From Ideonella_A sp963843805 (GTDB lineage Bacteria > Pseudomonadota > Gammaproteobacteria > Burkholderiales > Burkholderiaceae_C): DNA of 64,000 nt. A model generated the notes under the pieces. It saw only the letters and a program-made list of their open reading frames with translations. It had not been told where the DNA came from and ran no database searches. The position numbers were made by a program, and so were the translations under genes. The first letter of the stretch is position 1, and each line of letters begins with the position of its first letter. Shown here piece after piece: positions 7,707-17,949 of this stretch. The stretch is from the NCBI GenBank assembly GCA_963843805.1, contig CAWJLY010000002.1, positions 71,501 through 135,500 on the forward strand, read 5' to 3'.

Positions 7707-10700
7707 GTGAGCGCTGGCCCTGGCGTGCCACGCACAGCCGGCGGGCCGTCCGCGGGTGATCTGCATCGGCCAGACGCCGCTGCGGTGCGGCCGGCCACGC
7801 TCGACGAAGGTGCCGAAGGTGTCGACTCGCTCGGAGCCGACCAGCAACTCGTGCTCGGCGCGCTGGCAATCGGCTGGTCAGGCAAGAGCCGAAACTGGGT
7901 GATGGTGTTTCTGACTGAACTGGATGCGACAGATGCCAAGGGCCGTCGCTTCACCGGTGAAGGCATCCAGCTGCTGATCCGCGGGTTGGCGCAGGCCGGC
8001 TGGCTGGTCGATGTACCACAACGCATCGGTTTCTGGCAGGTCGCGCCGGCACGCCGAAGCGCGGTTTTTCTCGACACCATCGACAGGCACGGCCTCGCAC
8101 CGCTGCGCGATGCCTTGGCCTCGGTATCGCGCTTCGACGACTCGGTGCCGAACTCGTGGACTCATTTCGTCGACCTCGAATCGGCTGCAGCGATCGTCCG
8201 GCTCGAAACCTTCGGTGGCGTGCCGTTCGAGAAGGTCTCGCGCATGCGCGACTACTGCCGGCTGCGGCCTCGGTTGGACCGATGTCGTGCAGGCGGCCAT
8301 CGGCTCGGAGCTCGACGACCGCTTGTTCGCCCGGCTCGAACCCGACATGCAAACGGTCATCCTGGAGCAATCGCTCGAACGTCTGACGGGCGAATGGAAG
8401 GCACCGCGGATCGCAGCCATCGATCTGGCACGTCAGCAGATTGCCCGGCTACCGGCTGCCGAGCACACCGGCACGCTGCGGCTGGCATTGGCCGAGTGCA
8501 TGTCTGTGGTCGAAACACCCGCAGCAATTGTCCGAGTTGCTGCAACCGCTGATCGACGCTGCCCGGCAACGGCCTGTCCTGCGTGGCAATGACCCGTTGC
8601 GCGCGCACGCCGTGCAAGCGCAAGCGGTGATGGCGGCCTGGGCTGCGTTGCAAGGCCGCTGGAGCGAAGCCGAACAGGGCTTCGAGCAGGTGCTTGCCGA
8701 ACTGAAGGGGTTGCAAGGCAAACGCAAGGGCCTGTTGCCCGAACTGGTGGCACTGCCGTATGTGCTGGCCTTGCTGGCGCAGGGCTCGCCGGTTCACCTG
8801 GAGCGAGCGCTCAAATTCTGCCTCGCCGAAAGCGGCAAACGGCAGGCGTCGGCCGACAGCGGCTGGGGCCTGATCGCGCTGGCGATCCAGGTGCGGCGAG
8901 GCGACAACCGGCTCGACCTCGGCAGCTTCAAGCCACTGAGCGACCAGCATCATGTCTACCGCATCGACCTGTGGCGCTGGCTGATGCGGGCCTGGCTGAA
9001 AACCGGCAGCGACGCCATCGAGCTGCATCCGCGCGAACAGGATGCCGCACAACGCCTGCGTCAGCGCCTGCATGCGCTCGGGCTCGACGGCGCTGGGCGA
9101 TCAGCTCGATGCCGCGCTGGCCCGATTGCAAGCGCAGCCGACCGCGCCGGGCTTTTTTGTCGCGGCCAATCAGGAAGGCTGGCAGCTGCGCTGGCCGAAC
9201 TGGCGACCCTCGGCGGCGCCGGTGCCAGTGGCAGCGTCGATGCCGAGCAGACGAATCGACTGTTGTGGGTGCTCGACATCGGATCCGACGGGCGGGTCCG
9301 CGACCTGCAGCCGTTCGAGCAGAAACGCGGGCCGCGCGGCTGGGGCAAGCCGCGCGACGTGTCGCTCAGTCAAGCTGGCCAAGGCCGAAGGGCTGGCGCC
9401 GCGCGACGCGGCGGTGGCGATGGCGCTGCGGCCGTTGCCGTTCCGGCGAGCGCGGCTATCGTTTCGATCTGGCCGCCGCGGTCGTCGCGCTGGTCGGCCA
9501 TCCGGCGCTCGAACTTGCCGATGCGCCCGGCATCGCGATCGAACTGATCGAAGGCCAGGCCGAACTCGATGTCACGAAGTCGGCGATTCGGTTCGACTGC
9601 GGCTGGTGCCACCGCTGCGCGCCCGATCAGTCGACTGCCGCTGGCGCCTGGTCGCCGTCGGTCGACCGAACTGAAGGAGCAGGAGGCGCTGCGCCTGGTC
9701 ACCGTGCTGCGCGACGGCCCGCAACGGGCGCGGCTGATCCGTCTGTCGGCCGATCAGAAACGCGCGGCGCAATTGATCGGCGAGCAACTGGTGGTGCCGA
9801 AATCGGCGCTGCCGCAAGTGCAGGCGGTGCTGCAAAGCCTGGGCAGTCATTTCCAGGTGCATGCCGATGTCGTCGCACGACCGGCACGCAGGTTCGCGAC
9901 GTGACGGCCGAGGCGCGCCTGCGCGCCGAGTTGTCGCCGCATGGCGATGCGCTGCATCTGCGGCTGGTGGTCGCGCCGCTGGGCAGCAGCCGGGCCGCGG
10001 CTGGCGCCGGGCCACGGGCGCAGCCGCCTGCTCGCCGCAGTCGACGGCGAAACCGCTCGGTGCGCAGCGCGATCTGGCGCTCGAACGCGAGCCATCTCGA
10101 GGCGGTGCTCGATGCCTGCCCGATGCTCGATGCCGCTCAGCTGATGGCGGTGCCGAATGGCTGATCGAAGCGCCCGACGATGCCCTGGCGCTGCTCGAAC
10201 GGCTGCCGACGCTGCCGATGCGTCGCCGGCATCGACTGGCCGCAAGGCAAGCCGGTGCGAGTCGAGGCAGCCGGCGTCGGCCAGCTCAGGGTGCAATTGC
10301 GCAGCGGCCGCGAATGGCTGGCGTTGCAGGGCGGGGTCGCGATCGACGAAGCGCAGGTGATGGGCCTCGAGCAACTGCTCGACTGGACGCGGTCCGCGCA
10401 GCAGCCGTTTCGTCCCGCTCGGCGAAGGCCGCTACCTGGCACTGACGCAGGAACTGCGCAGCCGGCTCGACGAACTGGCTGCGGTGGCGCAGCCGACCGG
10501 CGGCCGCGCGGCGTCGCGGCCAGGCCGGCGAACTGCAGGTATCGCCGCTGGCCGCCGCGCTGGCTCGATGCGACACTGGCCGGCAGCCGGTTCGACGCCG
10601 ACAAGGCGTTCGAGTCGCGGCTCGCAGCGGCTGCAGCAGATCCAGGCCACGCAGCCGCCGCTGCCGGGCACGCTGCAGGCCGAATTGCGGCCGTATCAGC

Positions 10701-12091
10701 AGGAAGGTTATGCCTGGGCGATGCGCCTGGCCGACGGCCGGCTTCGGCGCCATCCTGGCCGACGACATGGGCCTCGGCAAGACGCTGCAGGCGCTGGCAA
10801 TCCTGCTCGCACGCGGCTGGCGGTGGCCCGGCGCTGGTCGTCGCACCGACCTCGCTCGGCGGCAACTGGCTGGCCGAGGCGCGGCGCTTTGCGCCGAGCC
10901 TGACGGTCGGCGTATTCGGCGAGGGCGAACGCAGCGCGATGATCGACGCCGCCGGCGGCCGGCGACGTGGTGGTCGTCTCGTACCAGCTGCTGCTGATCC
11001 ATGCCGGCCGATTTCGGCCGGCGGCAGTGGCACACGATGGTGCTCGACGAAGCGCAGGCGATCAAGAACGCGACCGCCAAGCGCTCGCAGGCGGCGTTCG
11101 AACTGCAGGCCGATTTCCGCATCGCGCTTGTCGGGCACGCCGATCGAGAACCGGCTGTCCGAGCTGTGGTCGATCATGCGGGTCTGCAACCCCGGCCTGC
11201 TCGGCAGCCGCGAAGCAGTTCAACGAGCGTTTTGCCGGCCCGATCGAGCGCGACCGCAACCGCCAGGCGCAGCGCACGCTGCGCCGGCTGATCGCGCCGT
11301 TCGTGCTGCGCCGGACCAAGGCGCAGGTGCTCGACGACCTGCCGCCGCGCACCGAAACGACGCTGGCGATCGTTGCCGATGCCGACCGAACGCGCGCACT
11401 ACGAAGCGTTGCGACGACAGGCACTGGCGGCGGCCGAAGCGGCGGTCGCCAGCGACAAGCCCGGACAGGCGCAACTGAACATCCTGGCGCAGCTGACCCG
11501 ACTGCGCCGCGCGGCCTGCGACCCGCGGCTGGTCAGTCCGCAACTGGGCATGGTCGGCGCCAAGGTGAAGGCGTTTGGCGAACTGGCGGCCGAGCTGCAT
11601 GCCAACGGACACAAGACGCTGGTCTTCAGCCAGTTCGTCGACTTTCTGGCGCTGCTGCGCGAGCCGCTCGACGCCGCCGGCATTGCCTATCAGTACCTGG
11701 ACGGCTCGACGCCGGCCGCCGAGCGCACACGTCGGGTCGCCGCGTTCCAGGCCGGCGAAGGCGACCTGTTCCTGATCAGCCTGAAAGCCGGCGGCTTCGG
11801 CCTGAACCTGACCGTTGGCCGACTACGTCGTGATCGCCGACCCGTGGTGGAATCCGGCCGCCGAAGACCAGGCCAGCGGGCGCGCTCACCGCATCGGCCA
11901 GCAGCGACCGGTGACCGTCTACCGGATGGTCAATCAGGGCACGCTGGAAGAAAAAATCGTCGCCATGCACCAGCACAAGCGCGAACTCGCCGACAGCGTG
12001 CTCGATGGCGGCGAGGTGTCAGCGCTGCTCGGTGCGCGACGAACTGATCGAGTTGATTCGCGGCGAGAACGCGCAATCATCAGCTGACTGA
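7707..12091 (+). pseudogene. SNF2-family DEAD/DEAH helicase, interrupted by many frameshifts
   Basis: The pieces reassemble into one protein of about 1,450 residues, normal for bacterial SNF2 helicases. N-terminal third: poorly conserved region (from a GTG at 7707). Helicase core in order: ILADDMGLGKTLQALAIL (motif I, about 10750), LVVAPTSLGGNW (Ia), LDEAQAIKN (II, about 11045), SGTPIENRLSELWSIM (III), LRRTKAQVLDDLPPR, KTLVFSQF, DGSTPAAERTRR, LISLKAGGFGLNLT (V) and GRAHRIGQQRPVTVYR (VI, about 11880), ending VRDELIELIRGENAQSSAD. In the core the frame advances by one base nine times in succession. All motifs are intact between the shifts, so the protein was under selection until very recently or the shifts are sequence errors. 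Typed as pseudogene because the given bases cannot make the protein. Confidence 0.85.
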
Positions 12092-12109
12092 GCCGACCCG
12101 GTCAGGACG

Positions 12110-12138
12110 AAAAAAAGGGCAGGCCATGCCTGCCCTTT
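12110..12138 (-). terminator. Rho-independent terminator for the Lys/Ala-rich protein gene
   Basis: On the minus strand an 11-bp perfect stem (AAAGGGCAGGC with GCCTGCCCTTT, 3-base loop) is followed by a T-run. It starts about 20 bases after the stop codon at 12159 and also sits about 20 bases after the helicase stop, so it may serve both directions. Confidence 0.85.
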
Positions 12139-12158
12139 CGGTGCCCAACAAACAATTC

Positions 12159-12659
12159 TTATTTGGCTTTCGATGCCTTGACGTCGGCGGCGACTTCAGC
12201 CTTCACCGCTGCGGTCTTGCTGCCGGCAACAGCCTTGTCGGCGGCCGAATCGACCATCGTCTTGCCGACCTTCTCGTTGCATCGATGGATCTTCTTCTCA
12301 GCCTTCAGATCGGCCTTGGCAGCCGTCTTGTCGGCTTTCGCTTCGGCCTTCATCTTGTCTTCCGGATCAGCCTTGGCGGCTTTGGCATTCGCCTTCTTCT
12401 TGGTCTTCGCGGCGTTGGCCGAAGCCTTGTCCATCTTCTTCTCGGCCTTGTCGATCGCCGTCTCGACCTTGGCATCGGCTTTGGCGTCGACCTTGGCTTC
12501 GGACTTCTCGGCTTTCATGACCTTCTGGTCAGCCTTCATCTCGGCCTTCATCTCGGTCTTCGCAGCAGGCATCGCCGCTGTTGGAGCCGAGGCGGCGGTT
12601 TGGGCGTAGACGCTGCCAGCGAGCAGCGCCGGGATCAGCGCAAGTGCAAATTTGTTCAT
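12159..12659 (-). CDS. Secreted Lys/Ala-rich repetitive protein, function unknown
   Basis: 166 residues from ATG 12659, with GGAG seven bases upstream. MNKFALALIPALLAGSVYAQ is a clear signal peptide cleaved after VYA. The mature part is almost entirely Lys, Ala, Glu, Asp, Met and Thr in short repeats such as MKAEMKAD, KVDAKADAK and KAEKKMDKA, which should form long charged helices. It resembles histone-H1-like and TolA-like low-complexity stretches, but the signal peptide argues against a DNA-binding role inside the cell. One cysteine (IHRCNEK) is present. A strong terminator follows. No named family recognised; the opposite-strand open frame here is a shadow. Confidence 0.75.
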   Translation of the reverse strand: MNKFALALIPALLAGSVYAQTAASAPTAAMPAAKTEMKAEMKADQKVMKAEKSEAKVDAKADAKVETAIDKAEKKMDKASANAAKTKKKANAKAAKADPEDKMKAEAKADKTAAKADLKAEKKIHRCNEKVGKTMVDSAADKAVAGSKTAAVKAEVAADVKASKAK

Positions 12660-12966
12660 GGGGAGTCTCCAACAAGGGGTGGACCATCCGTTATTCGGAC
12701 GGCGTCCAAGCACAACGCGACCCCCGACTGGCGGTTGACGGCCAGCTGCAAATGATTGCAACGCGATGTGTTCGTCGAGGATCAAGCCGGCAGGTCCATC
12801 ATGCGCGACTTCGAATCCCGGTCACGATACCCGGTCCGAGCAGAATGACGGCACTGACAAGTACCCAGACCCTGCGGCACTCCGGCCATGATCAAGCCCC
12901 AGGCGATGTCTCCGATCAGTCTGGCACCGTGCCGCGTTTGCCAGCATCAACCAACGACAATTGCTC
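12660..12966. other. Intergenic gap between divergent genes
   Basis: 307 bases between the Lys/Ala-rich protein gene (minus) and the amidase (plus). It must hold both promoters. For the minus strand, GGAG sits at about 12662-12666 and a weak -10-like ATAACG lies further out. I see no RNA gene or convincing small coding sequence. Confidence 0.4.
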
Positions 12967-14365
12967 ATGAATCCATCCCTGCATCAACTCAGTGCCGCGG
13001 ACCTGCTCGCCGGTTATCGAAGCGGCGAGTTGTCTCCGGTCGATGTGATGCGCGACACCTTGCAACACGTCGCGGCCTGGGAACCCCATCTGCATGCCGC
13101 CTTCGCATTGCAGGCCGAGCAGGCCATGGGTCAGGCCGAAGCGTCACAGCGTCGCTGGCGTGACGGCGCGCCGTGCGGAACGCTCGACGGCGTGCCGCTG
13201 ACCTTGAAAGAGAACATCGCCACTGCAGGCATACCGATGCCGCTGGGCACCGCCGCCGGCAATCTGCAACCGGCCCGGCGCAGACGCACCACCGGCGGCC
13301 CGTCTGCGCGAGGCCGGCGCCATCCTGACGATGAAAACAACGATGCCCGATTACGGCATGTTGTCGTCAGGCCTGTCGAGCTTTCACCCGCTGACGCGCA
13401 ACCCGTGGAATCTGCAGCTGAACCCGGGCGGCAGCAGTGCCGGCGCAGCGGCCGCGGCGGCTGCCGGCTACGGCCCGCTGCATCTGGGGACCGACATCGG
13501 TGGTTCGGTGCGTCTGCCCGCCGGCTGGTGCGGGATCTTCGGCTTCAAGCCGAGCCTGGGCCGCATTCCGATCCATCCCCCGTATGCCGGGCGGGTTGCC
13601 GGGCCGATGACGCGCAGTGTTGCCGATGCCGCCTTGATGATGGGACCCTTGTCGCGCCCGGACGGGCGTGACACCATGAGCCTGCCCTGGCAGGACATCG
13701 CCTGGAACCAGCTTGACCGCGAAGTCGCCGGGCTCAAGCTCGGGCTCTGGCTCGAAGCCGGATTCGGTCTGCCGCTGGATGGCGAAACCCGCGCTGCAAT
13801 CGAAGCTGCGGCCCACGCGTTCGAGCAGGCCGGCGCGTCGATCGAGATCGTGCCGCCCTTCTTGACCCGCAGCATGGTCGAGGGCATGGACGATTTCTGG
13901 CGCACCCGCTCGTGGCTCGATATCTCGGCGCTCGACACACCGCGGCGCGCGTTGGTCTTGCCGTTCATCGTCGACTGGGCGCGGGCCGCTGAAGGAATCA
14001 GCGGCGAGCGGGTGTTTCGTGGCTACAGCCAGATGGGGCTGATGCGCGATGCCGCAGTTGCTGCCTGCTCGGGTTTCGACTATGTGCTGTCGCCAACCGC
14101 GCCGATCCCGGCATTCGCCGCCGAACTGCCATGTCCGACCAATGATCCGGCTCGCCCGTTCGAGCACATCGCCTACACGCTGCCGTTCAACATGAGCGAA
14201 CAACCGGCGGCCAGCATCAACTGCGGCTATACCGAAAGCGGGTTGCCGATCGGCCTGCAGATCGTCGGCCAGCGCCATGACGACCTCGGTGTGCTGCAGA
14301 TTGCCCGGGCCTGGGAGCAGATGCGGCCCGCACCGGCGCCGTGGCCCGAGCCGCCAGCGCGTTGA
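12967..14365 (+). CDS. Amidase (amidase signature family), one +1 frameshift
   Basis: About 465 residues when read across a single +1 shift near 13279. The N-terminal part (MNPSLHQLSAADLLAGYRSG) carries the lysine of the Ser-cisSer-Lys triad in LTLKENIA. The second part has NPGGSSAGAAAAAAAGYGPL and LGTDIGGSVRLPAGWCGIFG, with the cis-Ser and nucleophilic Ser, and then FGFKPSLGRIP. The family hydrolyses amide bonds in small molecules; substrate cannot be told. Residues flanking the break (AGNLQPA then RADAPPAARLREAGAIL) join naturally, so one extra base is the simplest reading. The neighbours give no pathway clue. Confidence 0.85.
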
Positions 14366-14476
14366 TCGAGCAGCACCGGCGCAGCCTGTCGGCCGTTGCT
14401 GCGGCTGATAACCGGCAGATGGCGTCTGGTCGGATCGGGTCTGCGGCAATGCCGTCACTCACCTTAAAGTGCGCCG

Positions 14477-15904
14477 ATGGATGAAGCTTCCAAGCCCGCG
14501 TATCGCCACGGCCAGAGCCGGTGGCAGGCTTTTTCAGCCTCGGCGGTCAGCGGTTTCCACTGGTACGCCGGCTGGCTGGTCAGCATCAGCTGGAAACGCT
14601 TCATCGTCATTTCGGTGCTGCTGCTGATCGGCGCCAACATCCTGGGCAACATGCCTCCGTTCAGCTGGACGATCAGCGAGCACGTGGAGACACTTCCGCC
14701 GAGCACCAAGAAGCCGCCGAAGAAGAAGGACCCTCCGCCGGTGTCAGCGAGCCCGCCCGTCAGCTATGACGTGCGGATCGACGAAAGCGGCGTCAAGATC
14801 ACACCCCGTCACGCGGCCTCTGCGCCATCCGCTGCGGCCTCCGTGGCCAGTGGCAAGGCATCGGCATCGCCTGCCGAGCCACCGCAGCCGCCCGCACCAC
14901 CAGCCCCCGCCGACCCGCCGGCAATACCGGTCCAACCGCCGCTGCCATCGGTGACGATCAAACTGCCAAAAGGGGCCGATACCGACGAGGTTCGCGCTGC
15001 CATCGAGGAAGCTCGCCGCGATATCGAGAGCGCCATTGCCGACTCGCGCGAGGCTGCCGCCGACGCGGCACGCGAAGTCGCAGAGCTCGGCGAGGCCAGG
15101 CCGCGTATCCGCGTCACACGGGTGCAACTCGGCGAAGTGCTGATCAACCTGGTCATCTTGCTGATTCTCAGTTCGGCCGTGATCAAATTTGCCTACAAAG
15201 GCCGCATGCAGGCTGAAACCAAGGCCGCAAGGGCGACCGAGACGGCTGAGAGCGAATCGTTGAAGCGCCAGGTGATCGAGGCGCGGATGGCGGCGATGCA
15301 GGCCCAGGTCGAGCCACATTTCCTGTTCAACACGCTGGCCAGCATCGATCATCTGATCGAGACCGATCCCCCGCGGGCGTCGAAGATGCAGAAGAACCTG
15401 ATCGCGCTGCTGCGGGCCAGCATGCCGTCGATGCGTGAGCTGAACCCGGGCAACAGTACAAGCACCCGCGATCTGGGACGAGAACTCGCCGTCATCAGAC
15501 CGTATCTGGAAATATTGAAGGTGCGGATGGAAGAACGCCTGAGCACCGAGATCCGCGTCAGCGATGGTCTGCTGTCGGCCGAGTTTCCGCCGATGATGTT
15601 GCAAAGCCTGGTCGAAAATGCGATCAAGCACGGGCTCGAGCCGAAGGCCGAAGGCGGCCATCTGCTGGTCAGCGCCGAGATCGTCCACGGCAAGCTGGAG
15701 GTCACCGTCGCCGACAGCGGGCTCGGCTTCGGCAAGGCGGCCACCGCAGGCACCGGGATCGGGTTGTCGAATATCCGCGAGCGACTGCAGCTGTTGTATG
15801 GACACAAGGCTGCGCTCAAAATATCCGAAAACCGCGGCGGCGGCACGGTCGTGACCATCACCGTGCCCTATCTGTCAACCAACGTCGACGGCCTGGCAGC
15901 CTGA
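14477..15904 (+). CDS. LytS/YehU-like sensor histidine kinase
   Basis: 475 residues. One membrane segment near residues 35-53 is followed by a Pro-rich linker (about 75-155, many PPAPP runs), a helical stretch and a second hydrophobic segment near 220-238. The His_kinase domain has QVEPHFLFNTLASIDHL with H281, the ENAIKHGL N-box, DSGLGFG and GTGIGLSNIRERL of the ATPase lid. These features fit the LytS/AlgZ class, which pairs with LytTR regulators, and such a regulator starts 11 bases downstream. The long periplasmic Pro-rich region is unusual for the class. The signal it senses is unknown. Confidence 0.9.
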   Translation: MDEASKPAYRHGQSRWQAFSASAVSGFHWYAGWLVSISWKRFIVISVLLLIGANILGNMPPFSWTISEHVETLPPSTKKPPKKKDPPPVSASPPVSYDVRIDESGVKITPRHAASAPSAAASVASGKASASPAEPPQPPAPPAPADPPAIPVQPPLPSVTIKLPKGADTDEVRAAIEEARRDIESAIADSREAAADAAREVAELGEARPRIRVTRVQLGEVLINLVILLILSSAVIKFAYKGRMQAETKAARATETAESESLKRQVIEARMAAMQAQVEPHFLFNTLASIDHLIETDPPRASKMQKNLIALLRASMPSMRELNPGNSTSTRDLGRELAVIRPYLEILKVRMEERLSTEIRVSDGLLSAEFPPMMLQSLVENAIKHGLEPKAEGGHLLVSAEIVHGKLEVTVADSGLGFGKAATAGTGIGLSNIRERLQLLYGHKAALKISENRGGGTVVTITVPYLSTNVDGLAA

Positions 15905-15915
15905 AACGACAGCCA

Positions 15916-16765
15916 ATGACAAAAGCCCTGATAGCCGATGACGAACGCCTGATGCGCGAGCAGATCCGCGCCCGCCTGGCCGAAGTCTGGCCCGAACTGG
16001 AAATCATTGCCGAAGCGCGCAACGGGCTCGAAGCGGTCGAGCTGACGGCGCAGCATCATCCGGACATCGTCTTTCTCGATATTCGGATGCCCGGCCTGAC
16101 CGGGGTCGACGCCGCGCGCCAGATCGCCCAGTTGCCGACCCACGACGACTCACCTGCAGGCGACGACTGGCCCGGTTGCGAAATCGTCTTCATCACGGCC
16201 TATGACCAATATGCGGTGGAGGCCTTCGAGCAAGGTGTGGTCGACTACGTGCTGAAGCCGGCCGAGCGCGAGCGCCTGCGTCTGACGGTCGAGCGAATCC
16301 GTCACCGAATCGGCGCTGCGCGAGCAGACCGATCACGCCTCGACGGCAGCCGGATCGAGCTCGACGCTGCCGACTCATACGCCCGCCATGCAGGACCTGC
16401 TGCAGAAGCTCGCCGCGCAGCTGAGCCCGGCGCCGCCAGCGCGGCTGCAATGGATCCAGGCCAGCGTCGGCCAGAGCATCCAGATGATTCCGGTCGACGA
16501 CGTGCTGTTTTTCATCTCCGACGAAAAATATACCCGGGTGCAGACGGCAAGCGTCGAGGCGCTGATCCGCAAGCCGATCAAGGAACTGCTGGAGGAACTC
16601 GACATGACGCAGTTCTGGCAGATCCATCGCAGCACCTTGGTCAATACCCGCGCGATTGCCGGTGTCGGCCGCGACTTGCGTGGACGGCAGATCGTCAGCA
16701 TCAAGGGGCACCCGCAGAAGCTCGAAGTCAGCCGCAGCTTCAGCGGCCTGTTCAAAGGCATGTAG
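15916..16765 (+). CDS. LytTR-type response regulator, one +1 frameshift
   Basis: About 282 residues across one +1 shift near 16312. The receiver domain starts MTKALIADDERLMREQ, with phospho-acceptor D55 in VFLDIRMPGLTG, the conserved Thr/Ala region FITAYDQYAVEAF and the lysine in DYVLKPAERERL. After the shift come a linker and the LytTR DNA-binding domain: MIPVDDVLFFISDEKYTRVQ, FWQIHRSTLVNTRAI, GRQIVSIKGHPQKLEVSRSF. It is the partner of the kinase just upstream. If the given bases are read literally, the receiver runs on in the wrong frame into the next gene, producing a false 644-residue fusion. Confidence 0.88.
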
Positions 16766-16902
16766 CGCTGGCCCATCCGCGCTACCGGGGGCACCGCAGC
16801 ACATCGTCGATGACGCGACGCTTGTTCAATAATGCGTCGCTGCACCAGGCGGTGCCCAACCGGCGGAGCCCACACACCCGCCAGCGATATCAGGACGGTC
16901 AC

Positions 16903-17850
16903 ATGCGCGCAATTGGCAGGCGGAAAATGCTGCGACTGACGGTGGCAGGAAGCGGGCTGGGATTGGCAGGGTCGAGCGGGCTGGTCGGGTTGGCGATGGC
17001 CGCGACCCCAGCCGCTGCGGCCGACGCCGAGCTGGGCATTGCCACCATCCTCGACGGCAAGGCGCAACTCCTGCGAGACGATGACCGCCTGCAGTTTGTC
17101 GAAGGCACCCGACTGCTGAGCCAGGATATCGTCGAAACCGCGCCCGACTGCCGGCTGCTGCAGATCGAGTTCGGCGATGGGCTGATCGTCGATCTGGGGC
17201 CCTCGACGCGGCTGCTGATCGATCCGCAGTTTTATGGCGAACGTGGGCGCTTCGCCCGGGTTTATCTGCTCAGCGGCTGGATCAAGGTCAAGGGGCCGCC
17301 GGTCGCCAAACGGAGCGAAAAACCCCCTGCTGAAGCGGCGCCGATTCCGCTGCTGGCATCGCCGGCGATCGATCTGCTGACCGCCAGCGGCAGTGTGGTT
17401 GCGATGGTTAACGACAGCGCTGTTTCGATGTTCGTCGAGTCGGGCCAGGCGGCAGTCGCCGAGCGCCTGAACGCCAAGCCGCTTGGCGCGACCGTGCCAC
17501 TGAGCAGCGGGCAGTTCCTGCAACGTGCCGGCCAGCCAAAATCGGTCGTCTCGCCGCGTCCCTCGCCGGCCTTCATCGCCCAGTTGCCGCGCAGTTTCCT
17601 CGATACCCTGCCCGAGCGGGCGGCGATGTTCAAGGGCCGCAACCCGGCGCCGAAAGTCACCGGCCCGATCACCTACGCCGATGCCCGCGATTGGCTGTCT
17701 GTCGAGTGGACGCTGCGCCGACCGGCCATGAAGCGCTGGCGATCACTGACGCGTGATGCCGAGTTTCGCAAGGCCCTGGTCGACAACATGCCGGCCCACC
17801 CTGAATGGGACCGCGCACTTTTCCCGGAAAAGTACCGCCAGGGCAATTGA
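16903..17850 (+). CDS. FecR-domain-like exported protein with possible Tat signal
   Basis: 315 residues from ATG 16903. The N-terminus MRAIGRRKMLRLTVAGSG has two arginines ahead of a Gly/Ala-rich hydrophobic segment and ends near ATPAAAADA, which looks like a Tat signal peptide. The region from about 45 to 180 (ILDGKAQLLRDDDRLQFVEG, then RLLSQDIVETAPDCRLLQIEFGDGLIVDLGPSTRL) follows the FecR-type beta-roll pattern: a starting value, a threshold and a 'D-G-S-x-L-x-L-x-P' strand. The C-terminal 100 residues carry no motif I know. In other bacteria such domains sit beside sensor kinases and surface regulators. Role here is inferred from position only. Confidence 0.65.
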   Translation: MRAIGRRKMLRLTVAGSGLGLAGSSGLVGLAMAATPAAAADAELGIATILDGKAQLLRDDDRLQFVEGTRLLSQDIVETAPDCRLLQIEFGDGLIVDLGPSTRLLIDPQFYGERGRFARVYLLSGWIKVKGPPVAKRSEKPPAEAAPIPLLASPAIDLLTASGSVVAMVNDSAVSMFVESGQAAVAERLNAKPLGATVPLSSGQFLQRAGQPKSVVSPRPSPAFIAQLPRSFLDTLPERAAMFKGRNPAPKVTGPITYADARDWLSVEWTLRRPAMKRWRSLTRDAEFRKALVDNMPAHPEWDRALFPEKYRQGN

Positions 17851-17949
17851 TCGGTGCGAAGCGCTGGCAATCTCGCGTCAGCCCGTTAAGCTCTCGCAAC
17901 AGACGCTGCCGAGTTGCATCGGCATCGCGCCGTCTTCCGAGGATCCGCC

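Noticed and set aside
12163..12609. Hydrophobic-looking open frame on the plus strand
   Set aside because: It mirrors the Lys/Ala-rich gene on the minus strand, which has a ribosome site, signal peptide and terminator.
15916..17850. A 644-residue open frame joining the receiver domain and the FecR-like protein
   Set aside because: The middle part is the LytTR domain read in the wrong frame; a single extra base near 16312 creates the false fusion.
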